This document shows, piece by piece, positions 1-6,064 of a DNA stretch of 7,084 bases. A model generated the notes under the pieces. The model worked only from the letters and a program-made list of their open reading frames with translations. It was not told where the DNA came from and searched no databases. Made by a program: the position numbers and the translations under genes. This DNA is from JAFMDF01 sp964644655 (lineage in GTDB: Bacteria > Bacteroidota > Bacteroidia > Chitinophagales > Saprospiraceae), in the NCBI GenBank assembly GCA_964644655.1, contig CAZXYA010000493.1, positions 1 through 7,084 of the forward strand, given 5' to 3'. The number at the start of each line of letters is the position of its first letter. The stretch's first letter is position 1.

Positions 1-55
1 TGATTTTTGTGGTGTCATTTAAGAAATTAGTCAAAATTATCGCAAAAATTACATT

Positions 56-1306
56 ATGAAAAAGTTTTTACTCCAACTTTTAGGAGTTTCTACTATCCTT
101 CTACTAGCTACTTTTTCTTTAGTAGCCCAATCTTCTGCAAAAAAACAATTACCTAAGGTTGAATTAAAATTTGGAAAAGGACTGCAAGTATTAGCAGCTG
201 ATTCCTCTATGGCATTAAAGATTGGTTTCCGTTTCCAAAGTTTATTTAATTCAGAGCGGTCTCTAGAAGATGGAGCAGATTGGCAATCTAATTTTTTAAT
301 TAGGCGAGCAAGATTAAAATTTGATGGTTGGGCATTTAACCCCAATTTTGTTTATAAAGTAGAATTAGCACTTTCCAATCGAGATTTAAGTTCTTCTAGT
401 GATTTTGATGTAACTAGTGGAGCGCCTAAAATAATTTTGGATGCCGTGGCTAAATGGAAATTTCATAAACACTTTACTTTATGGGTAGGACAAACCAAAT
501 TACCTAGTAATAGAGAACGAGTCGTCTCTTCCCAAAAACTACAATTTGTTGATAGAAGCATTGTCAATGGGACATTTACGCTTGACAGAGAAATGGGTGT
601 GCAATTGCGTGGTAAATTCAAAGCTGGCAACATGGTCATTAAGCCAATATTCTCCCTTTCTTTTGGAGAAGGTAGAAATATAACTGCTGCGAATATTGGT
701 GGATCTCATTATATGGGTAGGGTAGAATTATTACCTTTTGGAGAATTCACTAGCAAGGGGGATTACTTTGAAGGCGACTTGAAACGAGAGAATTCGGCTA
801 AATTAGCAATTGGTGTGAGTTATAGTCATAATAATGGTACACCCAGACAAAAAACAACAGGAAGATTTTTAGTAGATACAGCAGGTGATTTTCTAGAGAA
901 TAATTTGGAGACGGTCTTTATCGATATGATCTTTAAATATCAAGGTTTTTCTGTGATGGCTGAATATGCGGATAAACGAGTAGTAGATAGTTTTTTAGGA
1001 AATCTGGATTTTGATGCTCGGTCTTCCTTAATTGATGCCAATGGCAGAAGTTATTTTACAGGACAAGGTATTAATACCCAACTTTCTTATTTAATGCAAA
1101 ATAACTTAGAACTGGCAGCACGATATTCTAGGATTATGCCAGATACAGAAGTAAGTTTTACAGGAATTAATGAATATACCCTTGGTTTATCAAAATATGT
1201 AGTAGGACATAATTTAAAAGTACAAGCCGATGTGTCCCTAATTGATGAGGCAGGTGCGTCCCATAACAAATTAAGATATAGATTGCAAACAGAATTTGCT
1301 TTCTAG
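56..1306 (+). CDS. Phosphate-selective porin O/P (OprO/OprP) family outer-membrane protein
   Basis: Likely forms a beta-barrel channel in the outer membrane for phosphate or other anions. The 416-residue product starts with a signal peptide: MKK, a hydrophobic stretch at 4-23, and probable cleavage after Ala24 (LVA/Q), with Gln at +1 as is common in Bacteroidota. The mature part has alternating beta-strand-like segments and ends in Phe416, the usual barrel-terminal aromatic. Family-like segments are FLIRRARLKFDG (80-91), WVGQTKLP (143-150) and DREMGVQLRG (177-186), which match the order found in OprP-type porins. The start at 56 is chosen because it gives a complete signal peptide; no Shine-Dalgarno sequence is visible in the A-rich leader. 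Two inner-membrane phosphate-transporter-like genes follow on the same strand, which supports a phosphate role. Substrate selectivity is inferred from family and context; polyphosphate or another anion is possible. The stop codon lies only 2 bases before a palindromic repeat element. Confidence 0.85.
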   Translation: MKKFLLQLLGVSTILLLATFSLVAQSSAKKQLPKVELKFGKGLQVLAADSSMALKIGFRFQSLFNSERSLEDGADWQSNFLIRRARLKFDGWAFNPNFVYKVELALSNRDLSSSSDFDVTSGAPKIILDAVAKWKFHKHFTLWVGQTKLPSNRERVVSSQKLQFVDRSIVNGTFTLDREMGVQLRGKFKAGNMVIKPIFSLSFGEGRNITAANIGGSHYMGRVELLPFGEFTSKGDYFEGDLKRENSAKLAIGVSYSHNNGTPRQKTTGRFLVDTAGDFLENNLETVFIDMIFKYQGFSVMAEYADKRVVDSFLGNLDFDARSSLIDANGRSYFTGQGINTQLSYLMQNNLELAARYSRIMPDTEVSFTGINEYTLGLSKYVVGHNLKVQADVSLIDEAGASHNKLRYRLQTEFAF

Positions 1307-1308
1307 TT

Positions 1309-1593
1309 TAATAGAAGACAGAAGTCAGATCTAAAAATTTATGGTTCTCTGACAAATCCCGTGAATGAGTCGTTTCAATTCCAATTTTTTTGGCAGCCCG
1401 TCCGCTTTGCGGTTCACAAACGGTGTTTGCTCATTTTCAGTCAGAAAAAATCTTGAAATCAAACCGACCACGGGATTTGTCAGAGAACGAAATTTATTTT
1501 TCTGTCAGAGCTCAGACTTATGGCGTTGTCAACGTTAGAAGTCTGTCTTCTGACAGTTATCTAAGATAACGGTCTGTCTTCTGACTTCTATTA
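1309..1593. repeat. MITE-like palindromic element with terminal inverted repeats
   Basis: This element fills most of the 332-bp gap between the porin and the PiT-like gene and contains no plausible gene. Its ends are near-perfect inverted repeats: 1309-1331 and 1571-1593, about 20 of the outer 23 positions matching. Inside lies a perfect 20-bp inverted repeat (1344-1363 with 1469-1488) around a 105-base interior, which itself has small hairpins such as CCGC-TTT-GCGG and CAAAC-GGT-GTTTG. A second nested stem follows: 1502-1509 with 1549-1556, 1513-1519 with 1539-1545, and 1524-1527 with 1531-1534. The 14-mer GTCTGTCTTCTGAC occurs at 1541-1554 and 1572-1585, flanking a GTTATCT-A-AGATAAC palindrome (1556-1570). 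A TA dinucleotide borders both ends, as for mariner/IS630-type insertions, but it is also part of the palindrome, so target duplication is not proven. No transposase is encoded. It may be a non-autonomous mobile element, or a REP-like or transcription-terminating structure. Confidence 0.65.
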
Positions 1594-1638
1594 TAAGGTC
1601 TATTAATTTTTTTAAAGTAACAAACATCAATTTAGTTC

Positions 1639-2625
1639 ATGGATCCAATGATGATTATTATGTGGGTAGGTTTTATCCTAGCTGCTTACTCCGTTGTCGG
1701 AAACGACGTTATTCAAACCTTAGGTACTTTCCTTGCTTCAAATGAAAAGCGTCCTTGGTATATTTTGTGGCTTTTTGCTGCGACTATTTTAACTGCTACC
1801 TTAGTTTATGGTTGGTACCAATACGATGGGGATGTATCTTACCAAAGATTATTAGGAGATGGAGGATTTGCTGACCCCAAATATAAAGACCCAAGAGACA
1901 TTGCCTCCTTTGGCTGGGTTTATTTATTGCCTCCATTGGTATTAATGGTCATTACCAGATTCGGTATTCCTGTTAGTACTTCTTTTCTGATTCTAACCTT
2001 TTTCAATCCAAAGAACCTTTATAGCATGGTCGTAAAGTCCATGACAGGGTATTTGGTAGCATTTGGAGCGGCAGTCGTTTTGTATATTTTTATTACAAAA
2101 AGTCTAGAAAAGAAATTTATCGACAATCCAATTAAAGATTCTGAAAAAACTTGGTGGACCGTTGCTCAATGGGCATCAACAGGATTCCTTTGGACTCAAT
2201 GGTTAGCACAGGACTTTGCTAATATATATGTGTATTTACCAAGAAAGGTAGATGGAACAACATTCATAATATCGCTAGGTATTTTATTAGCCATGTTAGC
2301 TTATATCTTTTATTCTAAAGGAGGAGCTATTCAAGCGATTGTCAAAGCAAAAACCAATACAGCAGATATTCGATCTGCAACATTTATAGATTTATCTTAT
2401 GGTATCGTTTTATACTTCTTTAAAGAGTTGAATAATATTCCGATGAGTACAACTTGGGTATTCTTAGGTTTATTAGCAGGTAGAGAGATTGCTGTACGAT
2501 ATAATTTAAGTCAGAAAGTTCCGAAAGATACCTTGAAAGATTTAGGGATGGATTTAGGGAAAGTTTTCTTCGGATTAGCCATTAGTATTGGATTAGTATT
2601 CTTAATTCAATGGATTACTTTTTAA
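1639..2625 (+). CDS. Divergent PiT-like inorganic phosphate permease (inner membrane)
   Basis: A 328-residue, strongly hydrophobic protein with about 9-10 membrane segments (roughly 4-21, 40-60, 91-109, 112-122, 137-153, 174-190, 209-225, 249-261, 271-286, 309-327). It shows degenerate forms of the duplicated signature of the PiT phosphate transporter family, which resembles GANDVANA plus PVSTTH. The N-half has GNDVIQTLGT (21-30) and GIPVSTS (109-115). The C-half has QDFANIYVYLP (191-201) and NIPMSTTWVFLG (266-277), followed by Gly281-Arg-Glu. This two-fold repeat is the main reason for the call. The residues after ND in the first half and the Asn in the second half (Gln191) differ from classic PiT, so substrate and mechanism are uncertain. 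Flanking phosphate porin and Na/Pi cotransporter genes support phosphate uptake. ATG at 1639 gives the longest sensible N-terminus; Met4 and Met5 are alternatives. No Shine-Dalgarno is seen. It could instead be an uncharacterised permease of this fold. Confidence 0.65.
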   Translation: MDPMMIIMWVGFILAAYSVVGNDVIQTLGTFLASNEKRPWYILWLFAATILTATLVYGWYQYDGDVSYQRLLGDGGFADPKYKDPRDIASFGWVYLLPPLVLMVITRFGIPVSTSFLILTFFNPKNLYSMVVKSMTGYLVAFGAAVVLYIFITKSLEKKFIDNPIKDSEKTWWTVAQWASTGFLWTQWLAQDFANIYVYLPRKVDGTTFIISLGILLAMLAYIFYSKGGAIQAIVKAKTNTADIRSATFIDLSYGIVLYFFKELNNIPMSTTWVFLGLLAGREIAVRYNLSQKVPKDTLKDLGMDLGKVFFGLAISIGLVFLIQWITF

Positions 2626-2659
2626 TAAAAGAGGTCTGATTTCTAAACTCTGAATTAAA

Positions 2660-2707
2660 GATAATGCTTGTAGGATATTAAAAGGCATTTATCCTACAAG
2701 CATTATC
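2660..2707. repeat. Perfect 18-bp inverted repeat (hairpin) in the 5' leader of the Na/Pi cotransporter gene
   Basis: Arms at 2660-2677 and 2690-2707 are exact reverse complements (left arm GATAATGCTTGTAGGATA) with a 12-base loop. The right arm ends 11 bases before the ATG at 2719 and 82 bases after the stop of the upstream permease gene. No U-tract follows on either strand, so it is not a textbook intrinsic terminator. If transcribed, the stem would lie next to the ribosome-binding region and could attenuate translation or protect an mRNA end. It could also be an operator or a repeat. Confidence 0.75.
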
Positions 2708-2718
2708 AAAATAAAAAG

Positions 2719-4407
2719 ATGATTGCTACCATAGTTGATATACTAAAAGTTTTGGGTGCACTAGCATTTTTCGTTTATGGAATGAAAATAATGAGCGAGG
2801 GTATTCAAAAAGCAGGAGGTGTACAGCTTAGAAAGGTGCTGTCCTTGATGACTAAGAATCGCTTTTTAGGGGTGCTTTCTGGTTTTCTTGTAACAGCATT
2901 TGTACAATCTTCTTCGGCCACTACAGTTATGACTGTTAGTTTTGCCAACGCAGGTTTATTATCTTTAATAGAAGCTGCGGGGTTAATTATGGGAGCGAAT
3001 ATCGGTACGACTATTACTGGTTGGATTATTTCCGTACTTGGTTTTCAAGTTAAATTGCATACTTTATCTATTCCTATCTTTGCAGTTGCAGTACCACTCC
3101 TATTTATTAAAAAAGGGAAAATTAGATTTTGGGGTGATTTTTTAATAGGTTTTGGAATTCTCTTTTTAGGCTTACAATTTTTACAAGAAAGTATTCCTAC
3201 TTTACAAAACGATTCAAAAACGCTTGCCTTCTTATCTTCCTTTGCCAATTGGGGCTTTCTTTCTGGCATTATTTTTATACTTTTTGGAGCAATTACGACA
3301 GCCATTCTACAATCTTCTAGTGCTGCTATGGTACTAACTTTGGTGATGTCTACCAATGGTTGGATTCCCTTTGAAGTGGCCGCTACAATGGTCTTAGGGC
3401 AAAATATTGGAACAACCTTAACGGCAGAAATTGCAGCTTTGGTTGGAAATGTATTTGCTAAAAGAGCTGCTAGAATTCATAGCTTATTTAATATATTAGG
3501 TGTTGCTTGGATGTTTTTAATACTACCATTTTTTTTAGAAATCTTAGATAGTGTTTTACAACAAACTATTTATACTAATTCTGCTTACACGGATGCACAA
3601 AATGTTCCATTGGCTTTATCTGCTTTTCATACTATTTTTAATACTTTAAATACTTTTTTATTTATAGGTTTAATGCCTTGGTTGGTTAATTTAGCTTCTA
3701 GTACAGTTAAATCAAGAGGCGAAAAAGACGAAATTAATCGCTTAAATTATTTAGCTTCTACGGTGTCTATTTCTGAATTATCCATTTTAGAAGTACAAAA
3801 AAAGGTAGCTCATTTTGGTGAGGTAACAGGAAGAATGACCAATTTTATAAGTAAAATGCTTTTTTCTATCAATGTAGGCGAACCAGAAGCAATGATGGTT
3901 AAAATCCAGAAATATGAGAAAATTACGAATCGAATCAATTTAGAGTTGACAGATTATTTAATCAAAATTTCTAAAGAGGATGTGACTTCCAAAACAGCTT
4001 TTAAAATTAAAGGCTTAATTGATAGCTGTAGTGAGTTAGAACGAATTGCCAATATTTTTCATCAAATGGCCGCATCCATTGAACGGAAGAGAACAAAGAA
4101 AATATGGTTTAATCAACAACAGCGAACTCGTCTAGAGGAACAGTTGGATTTAATAAACCTATCTTTTTGTATAATGAATGAAAATCTAGTAAATTCACCT
4201 GATAATACTCAAGGAAAAGCAAAAGCCCATGAGATAGAAAAACGGATTAATACCCAACGAGATTTAATGCGGCAAGAAAGCCAAGAAAAATCGGACCACC
4301 AAGATTATAATGTACATAGTGAATTGATTTATCACAATTTATTTTCTTCTTTGGAAAGAATCGGGGATCATTTATTTAATATTTCGAATGCTATTATTGC
4401 TAACTAA
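2719..4407 (+). CDS. Na+/phosphate cotransporter family protein with C-terminal PhoU-like domain
   Basis: Inner-membrane sodium-coupled phosphate carrier related to NptA/YjbB and the Na/Pi-II (SLC34) group. The 562-residue protein has the family's inverted duplication. The first repeat has QSSSATT (63-69) and GANIGTT (92-98); the second has QSSSAAM (198-204) and GQNIGTT (227-233). The QSSS motifs are the phosphate/Na-binding signature of this family. Membrane segments occupy about 5-330, including HSLFN (254-258) and HTIFN (304-308). Residues ~345-562 are hydrophilic and helical and resemble PhoU, with SELERIAN (438-445) and ERIGDHLFNIS (546-556) being typical of its repeats. Length and layout match bacterial members that carry a fused PhoU-like tail. 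The tail probably modulates transport, which is an inference. The start is fixed by the hydrophobic N-terminus; an 18-bp hairpin lies just upstream. The gene is convergent with miaE. Confidence 0.92.
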   Translation: MIATIVDILKVLGALAFFVYGMKIMSEGIQKAGGVQLRKVLSLMTKNRFLGVLSGFLVTAFVQSSSATTVMTVSFANAGLLSLIEAAGLIMGANIGTTITGWIISVLGFQVKLHTLSIPIFAVAVPLLFIKKGKIRFWGDFLIGFGILFLGLQFLQESIPTLQNDSKTLAFLSSFANWGFLSGIIFILFGAITTAILQSSSAAMVLTLVMSTNGWIPFEVAATMVLGQNIGTTLTAEIAALVGNVFAKRAARIHSLFNILGVAWMFLILPFFLEILDSVLQQTIYTNSAYTDAQNVPLALSAFHTIFNTLNTFLFIGLMPWLVNLASSTVKSRGEKDEINRLNYLASTVSISELSILEVQKKVAHFGEVTGRMTNFISKMLFSINVGEPEAMMVKIQKYEKITNRINLELTDYLIKISKEDVTSKTAFKIKGLIDSCSELERIANIFHQMAASIERKRTKKIWFNQQQRTRLEEQLDLINLSFCIMNENLVNSPDNTQGKAKAHEIEKRINTQRDLMRQESQEKSDHQDYNVHSELIYHNLFSSLERIGDHLFNISNAIIAN

Positions 4408-4472
4408 GAGTTTGTTTTTGGAGATGAAAAAGACGCTTTTTTAGCCCGAAAGATAAATTCCCAACAAGCTCT
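4407..4472. terminator. Possible bidirectional terminator between convergent genes
   Basis: The 86-bp gap between the cotransporter and miaE stop codons contains nested pairing. AGAGTTTGTT (4407-4416) pairs with AACAAGCTCT (4463-4472) with one G-T wobble. Inside, AAAAAG (4427-4432) pairs with CTTTTT (4436-4441) across an ACG loop, leaving a T-run on the + strand and, by symmetry, on the - strand. The inner stem is short and AT-rich, so efficient termination is uncertain. Confidence 0.35.
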
Positions 4473-4493
4473 AAGACTGATGCCACTAGCCCA

Positions 4494-5078
4494 TTAATGC
4501 AAGGCCGCCCTGATTTCTAGACTATTTATCACCTCCGCCTCCCGCTCAACCCACCAATGCAAGCGATCATAAATCACCTTCCGATTAAAATAATTCATCG
4601 CCATTTTTACAAAGATATGCCCGTGCTTGGCTTCTGAGGTCCAAAGCATTTTATAGAAGCGTTTTAATTCAGGTTCAGCCAAAGCATCAGCCACCATTTT
4701 AAAGCGTTCTGCCCCTCTAGTTTCCAATACAGAAGCAATGAGTAAGCGATCCATAAAGCGTCGTTCTGGATCAGAATAAGCCTGCTTGATTAAGCGTTCG
4801 ACATATACATCTTTGGTCATTCTAGCAGGCAATTCAACCCCTCTTTTTTCCATCAAAGCATAGACTTGTTGAAAATGTTCTAACTCTTCCACCGCCGTTT
4901 CTATCAACTCAGGAATAATCTCTGTTCGATTAGGATATTTGGCCACAAAACTCATTGCCATAGAAGAAGCTTTGCGCTCACAATCGGCATGGTCTTGTAA
5001 AAAAGAATTAAAATCTGCCATGACTGCATCAATCCATGCTTGTTTACTAGCTACACCTATTTCTAAGTTTAATTGCAT
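4494..5078 (-). CDS. miaE: tRNA-(ms2io6A)-hydroxylase (MiaE family)
   Basis: A non-haem diiron monooxygenase that uses O2 to hydroxylate the isopentenyl group of 2-methylthio-N6-isopentenyl-adenosine at position 37 of tRNAs, next to the anticodon; it acts in the cytosol after MiaA and MiaB. The 194-residue length fits the family. The ferritin-like four-helix diiron ligands are visible in order: Glu34 (DCERKA), Glu65 and His68 (EELEHF, ExxH), Glu119 (VLETRGAERF) and Glu149 and His152 (EAKHGH, ExxH). The ETRGAERF stretch is characteristic of MiaE. The ATG (complement of 5076-5078) follows an A-rich leader and sits about 30 bases downstream of a TAnnTTTG-type -7 element. The gene stands alone, convergent with the Na/Pi gene and divergent from the peroxidase gene, so it is probably monocistronic. 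The exact substrate (ms2i6A or i6A) in this organism is inferred from the family. Confidence 0.9.
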   Translation of the reverse strand: MQLNLEIGVASKQAWIDAVMADFNSFLQDHADCERKASSMAMSFVAKYPNRTEIIPELIETAVEELEHFQQVYALMEKRGVELPARMTKDVYVERLIKQAYSDPERRFMDRLLIASVLETRGAERFKMVADALAEPELKRFYKMLWTSEAKHGHIFVKMAMNYFNRKVIYDRLHWWVEREAEVINSLEIRAALH

Positions 5079-5108
5079 TATTTTAATTTTTAATCAAATC
5101 TAGGAAGA

Positions 5109-5116
5109 CAAAATTA
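5109..5116 (-). promoter_or_regulatory. Putative -7 promoter element for miaE
   Basis: On the - strand this reads TAATTTTG, an exact match to the Bacteroidota sigma-ABfr -7 consensus TAnnTTTG. It would place the transcription start a few bases downstream, giving a short leader of about 20-25 bases before the miaE ATG. No clear TTG -33 element is seen at the usual spacing, so the call is tentative. Confidence 0.4.
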
Positions 5117-5134
5117 CAAGTTTCTAATAAGATT

Positions 5135-5346
5135 AGGAACGGGAGATAAATAAATGCTAAGAGTTAGGGTATTCTATTATAGTGTAGCAAAAGTTATTTA
5201 TAATTTTAACGTGTCTCCCGAGCGCAGCTTTGTTGCTACTTTGTTCTCCCTTAATATCCCTTTTGCTCGTCCCGAGAATCGGGACGAGCAAAATATAAAG
5301 AAATTAATGTTATACTGTACTATTTTGTTCTTAGTTTCCCGTTCCT
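5135..5346. other. Nested inverted-repeat structure (possible structured RNA or decayed mobile repeat)
   Basis: This covers most of the 358-bp spacer between miaE and the peroxidase gene; I see no credible gene in the spacer. Pairing is nested and in order: AGGAACGGGA (5135-5144) with TCCCGTTCCT (5337-5346), perfect; CTAAGA (5157-5162) with TCTTAG (5329-5334), perfect; TATAGTGTA (5178-5186) with TATACTGTA (5311-5319), 9 pairs if two G-U are allowed. Within it, off centre, is the 15-bp hairpin at 5261-5293. A region around 5211-5250 (TCTCCCG, GAGCGCAGC, TTCTCCC) is more GC-rich than its surroundings. A G-U-tolerant stem hints at RNA, whereas terminal perfect repeats also fit an eroded MITE. 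Strand, if transcribed, is unknown. Confidence 0.45.
5261..5293. repeat. Strong 15-bp hairpin, TTTTGCTCGTCCCGA with a 3-base loop
   Basis: Arms 5261-5275 and 5279-5293 are perfect reverse complements around a GAA loop. The stem has a GC-rich core and AAAA/TTTT ends, so read on either strand it begins with A or T residues and ends in the complement. It is far from both neighbouring stop codons, so it is not an obvious terminator for a coding gene; it could end a small RNA, or be a REP-like unit. Confidence 0.8.
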
Positions 5347-5436
5347 TAGACAGTCGCATGATAAAATGATAATTTTACGACGATGTAAAAAACTTTCTCC
5401 TAAATATAGAGTTGTTAAAAGTAAAAATAAATAATC

Positions 5437-5928
5437 ATGAAAAGTATTCATCAATTTGCTGTTACAGACACCAATGGTCAAACAGTTAGTTTAGAAAAAT
5501 ACAAAGGAAAGGTGCTATTGATTGTCAATACAGCCTCCGAATGTGGGTTCACCCCCCAATTAAAAGAAATGGAAGCCTTATACGCTGAATATAAAGAGAA
5601 AGGCGTAGAAGTATTAGCTTTTCCATCCAATAATTTTGGTGGACAAGAGCCGCTAAATGGAATGGAAATCCAAAGTTTTTGCGAATTAAACTTCAAAACA
5701 TCTTTTCCTATTTTTGAAAAAAGCGAAGTGAAAGGCAACAAACAAAGCGAATTATTTCAATTTTTGAGTTCCAAAAAAGAAAATGGAAAGGTTAATTCCA
5801 CGCCCAAATGGAATTTTCATAAATATTTGGTGAATCAAGATGGGGAAGTGGTAGACTATTATTATTCTATTACCAAACCTAATTCTAGCAAAGTCAAAAA
5901 AGCCATTGATAAGTTGTTGGCTCGATAA
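5437..5928 (+). CDS. gpx: Glutathione-peroxidase-family thiol peroxidase (Cys type)
   Basis: Reduces hydrogen peroxide or organic hydroperoxides; bacterial Cys-type members usually use thioredoxin rather than glutathione as reductant. The 163-residue protein has the thioredoxin fold and the family motifs in order: NTASECGFTPQ (31-41) with peroxidatic Cys36 in place of selenocysteine, LAFPSNNFGGQEP (60-72) with active-site Gln70, and KWNFHKYLV (124-132) with Trp125 and Asn126. Cys82 in FCELNF is placed where thioredoxin-dependent members have the resolving cysteine. There is no signal peptide, so it is cytosolic. Length is typical. The ATG at 5437 follows an A-rich leader and there is no alternative start with better support. 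It is followed by a probable terminator and then bshB1, so it may be its own unit. In a bacillithiol-producing cell its reductant could also be bacillithiol-linked, which is speculation. Confidence 0.93.
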   Translation: MKSIHQFAVTDTNGQTVSLEKYKGKVLLIVNTASECGFTPQLKEMEALYAEYKEKGVEVLAFPSNNFGGQEPLNGMEIQSFCELNFKTSFPIFEKSEVKGNKQSELFQFLSSKKENGKVNSTPKWNFHKYLVNQDGEVVDYYYSITKPNSSKVKKAIDKLLAR

Positions 5929-5942
5929 ATATTTTCAATTGT

Positions 5943-5978
5943 CCGCAAAACTGCATTTTGGTCGGCTTTTTATTTATT
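5943..5978 (+). terminator. Probable intrinsic terminator after the peroxidase gene
   Basis: CCGCAAAA (5943-5950) pairs with TTTTG...CGG (5956-5965) around a CTGCA loop with a 2-base bulge (GT), followed by the T-rich tract CTTTTTATTTATT (5966-5978). It begins 14 bases after the peroxidase stop codon. The left arm can alternatively pair as CCGCAA with TTGCGG (5977-5982). The bulge weakens the call. Confidence 0.45.
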
Positions 5979-6012
5979 GCGGGTTTATAGCTCGACATAA
6001 AAGCGAATAAAA

Positions 6013-6041
6013 TATAAATTTAGGGTTTTATTAAATTTATA
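6013..6041. repeat. AT-only inverted repeat upstream of bshB1
   Basis: TATAAATTTA (6013-6022) and TAAATTTATA (6032-6041) are perfect reverse complements with a 9-base spacer, 23 bases before the bshB1 ATG. It could be a regulator-binding site or promoter region, but an all-AT repeat in AT-rich DNA may be chance. Confidence 0.3.
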
Positions 6042-6064
6042 AAAGAGACGAATAAATCCAACAC

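Noticed and set aside
1..55. A promoter for the porin gene in the first 55 bases
   Set aside because: The only TTTG-type signal (near 5-9) lacks the TA of the -7 consensus and its upstream context is outside the window.
49..345. Antisense open frame over the porin gene (and similar ones at 1087-1269, 3045-3356, 5478-5741, 6037-6282)
   Set aside because: Each lies opposite a well-supported gene, shows no recognisable domain and has the composition of a reversed coding strand.
1309..1593. CRISPR-like repeats
   Set aside because: The repeats are inverted and nested with irregular spacing and only one direct pair, with no repeat-spacer periodicity and no cas genes.
5261..5293. The strong hairpin as the terminator of a coding gene
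   Set aside because: Both flanking coding genes read away from it, so neither ends here. It could only terminate an unannotated small RNA.
5154..5369. A 71-codon + strand open frame in the miaE-gpx spacer
   Set aside because: It runs straight through the GC-rich hairpin and the inverted-repeat arms, has no family motif or convincing start, and its composition does not look like a protein of this genome. It is better explained as chance within a structured spacer.
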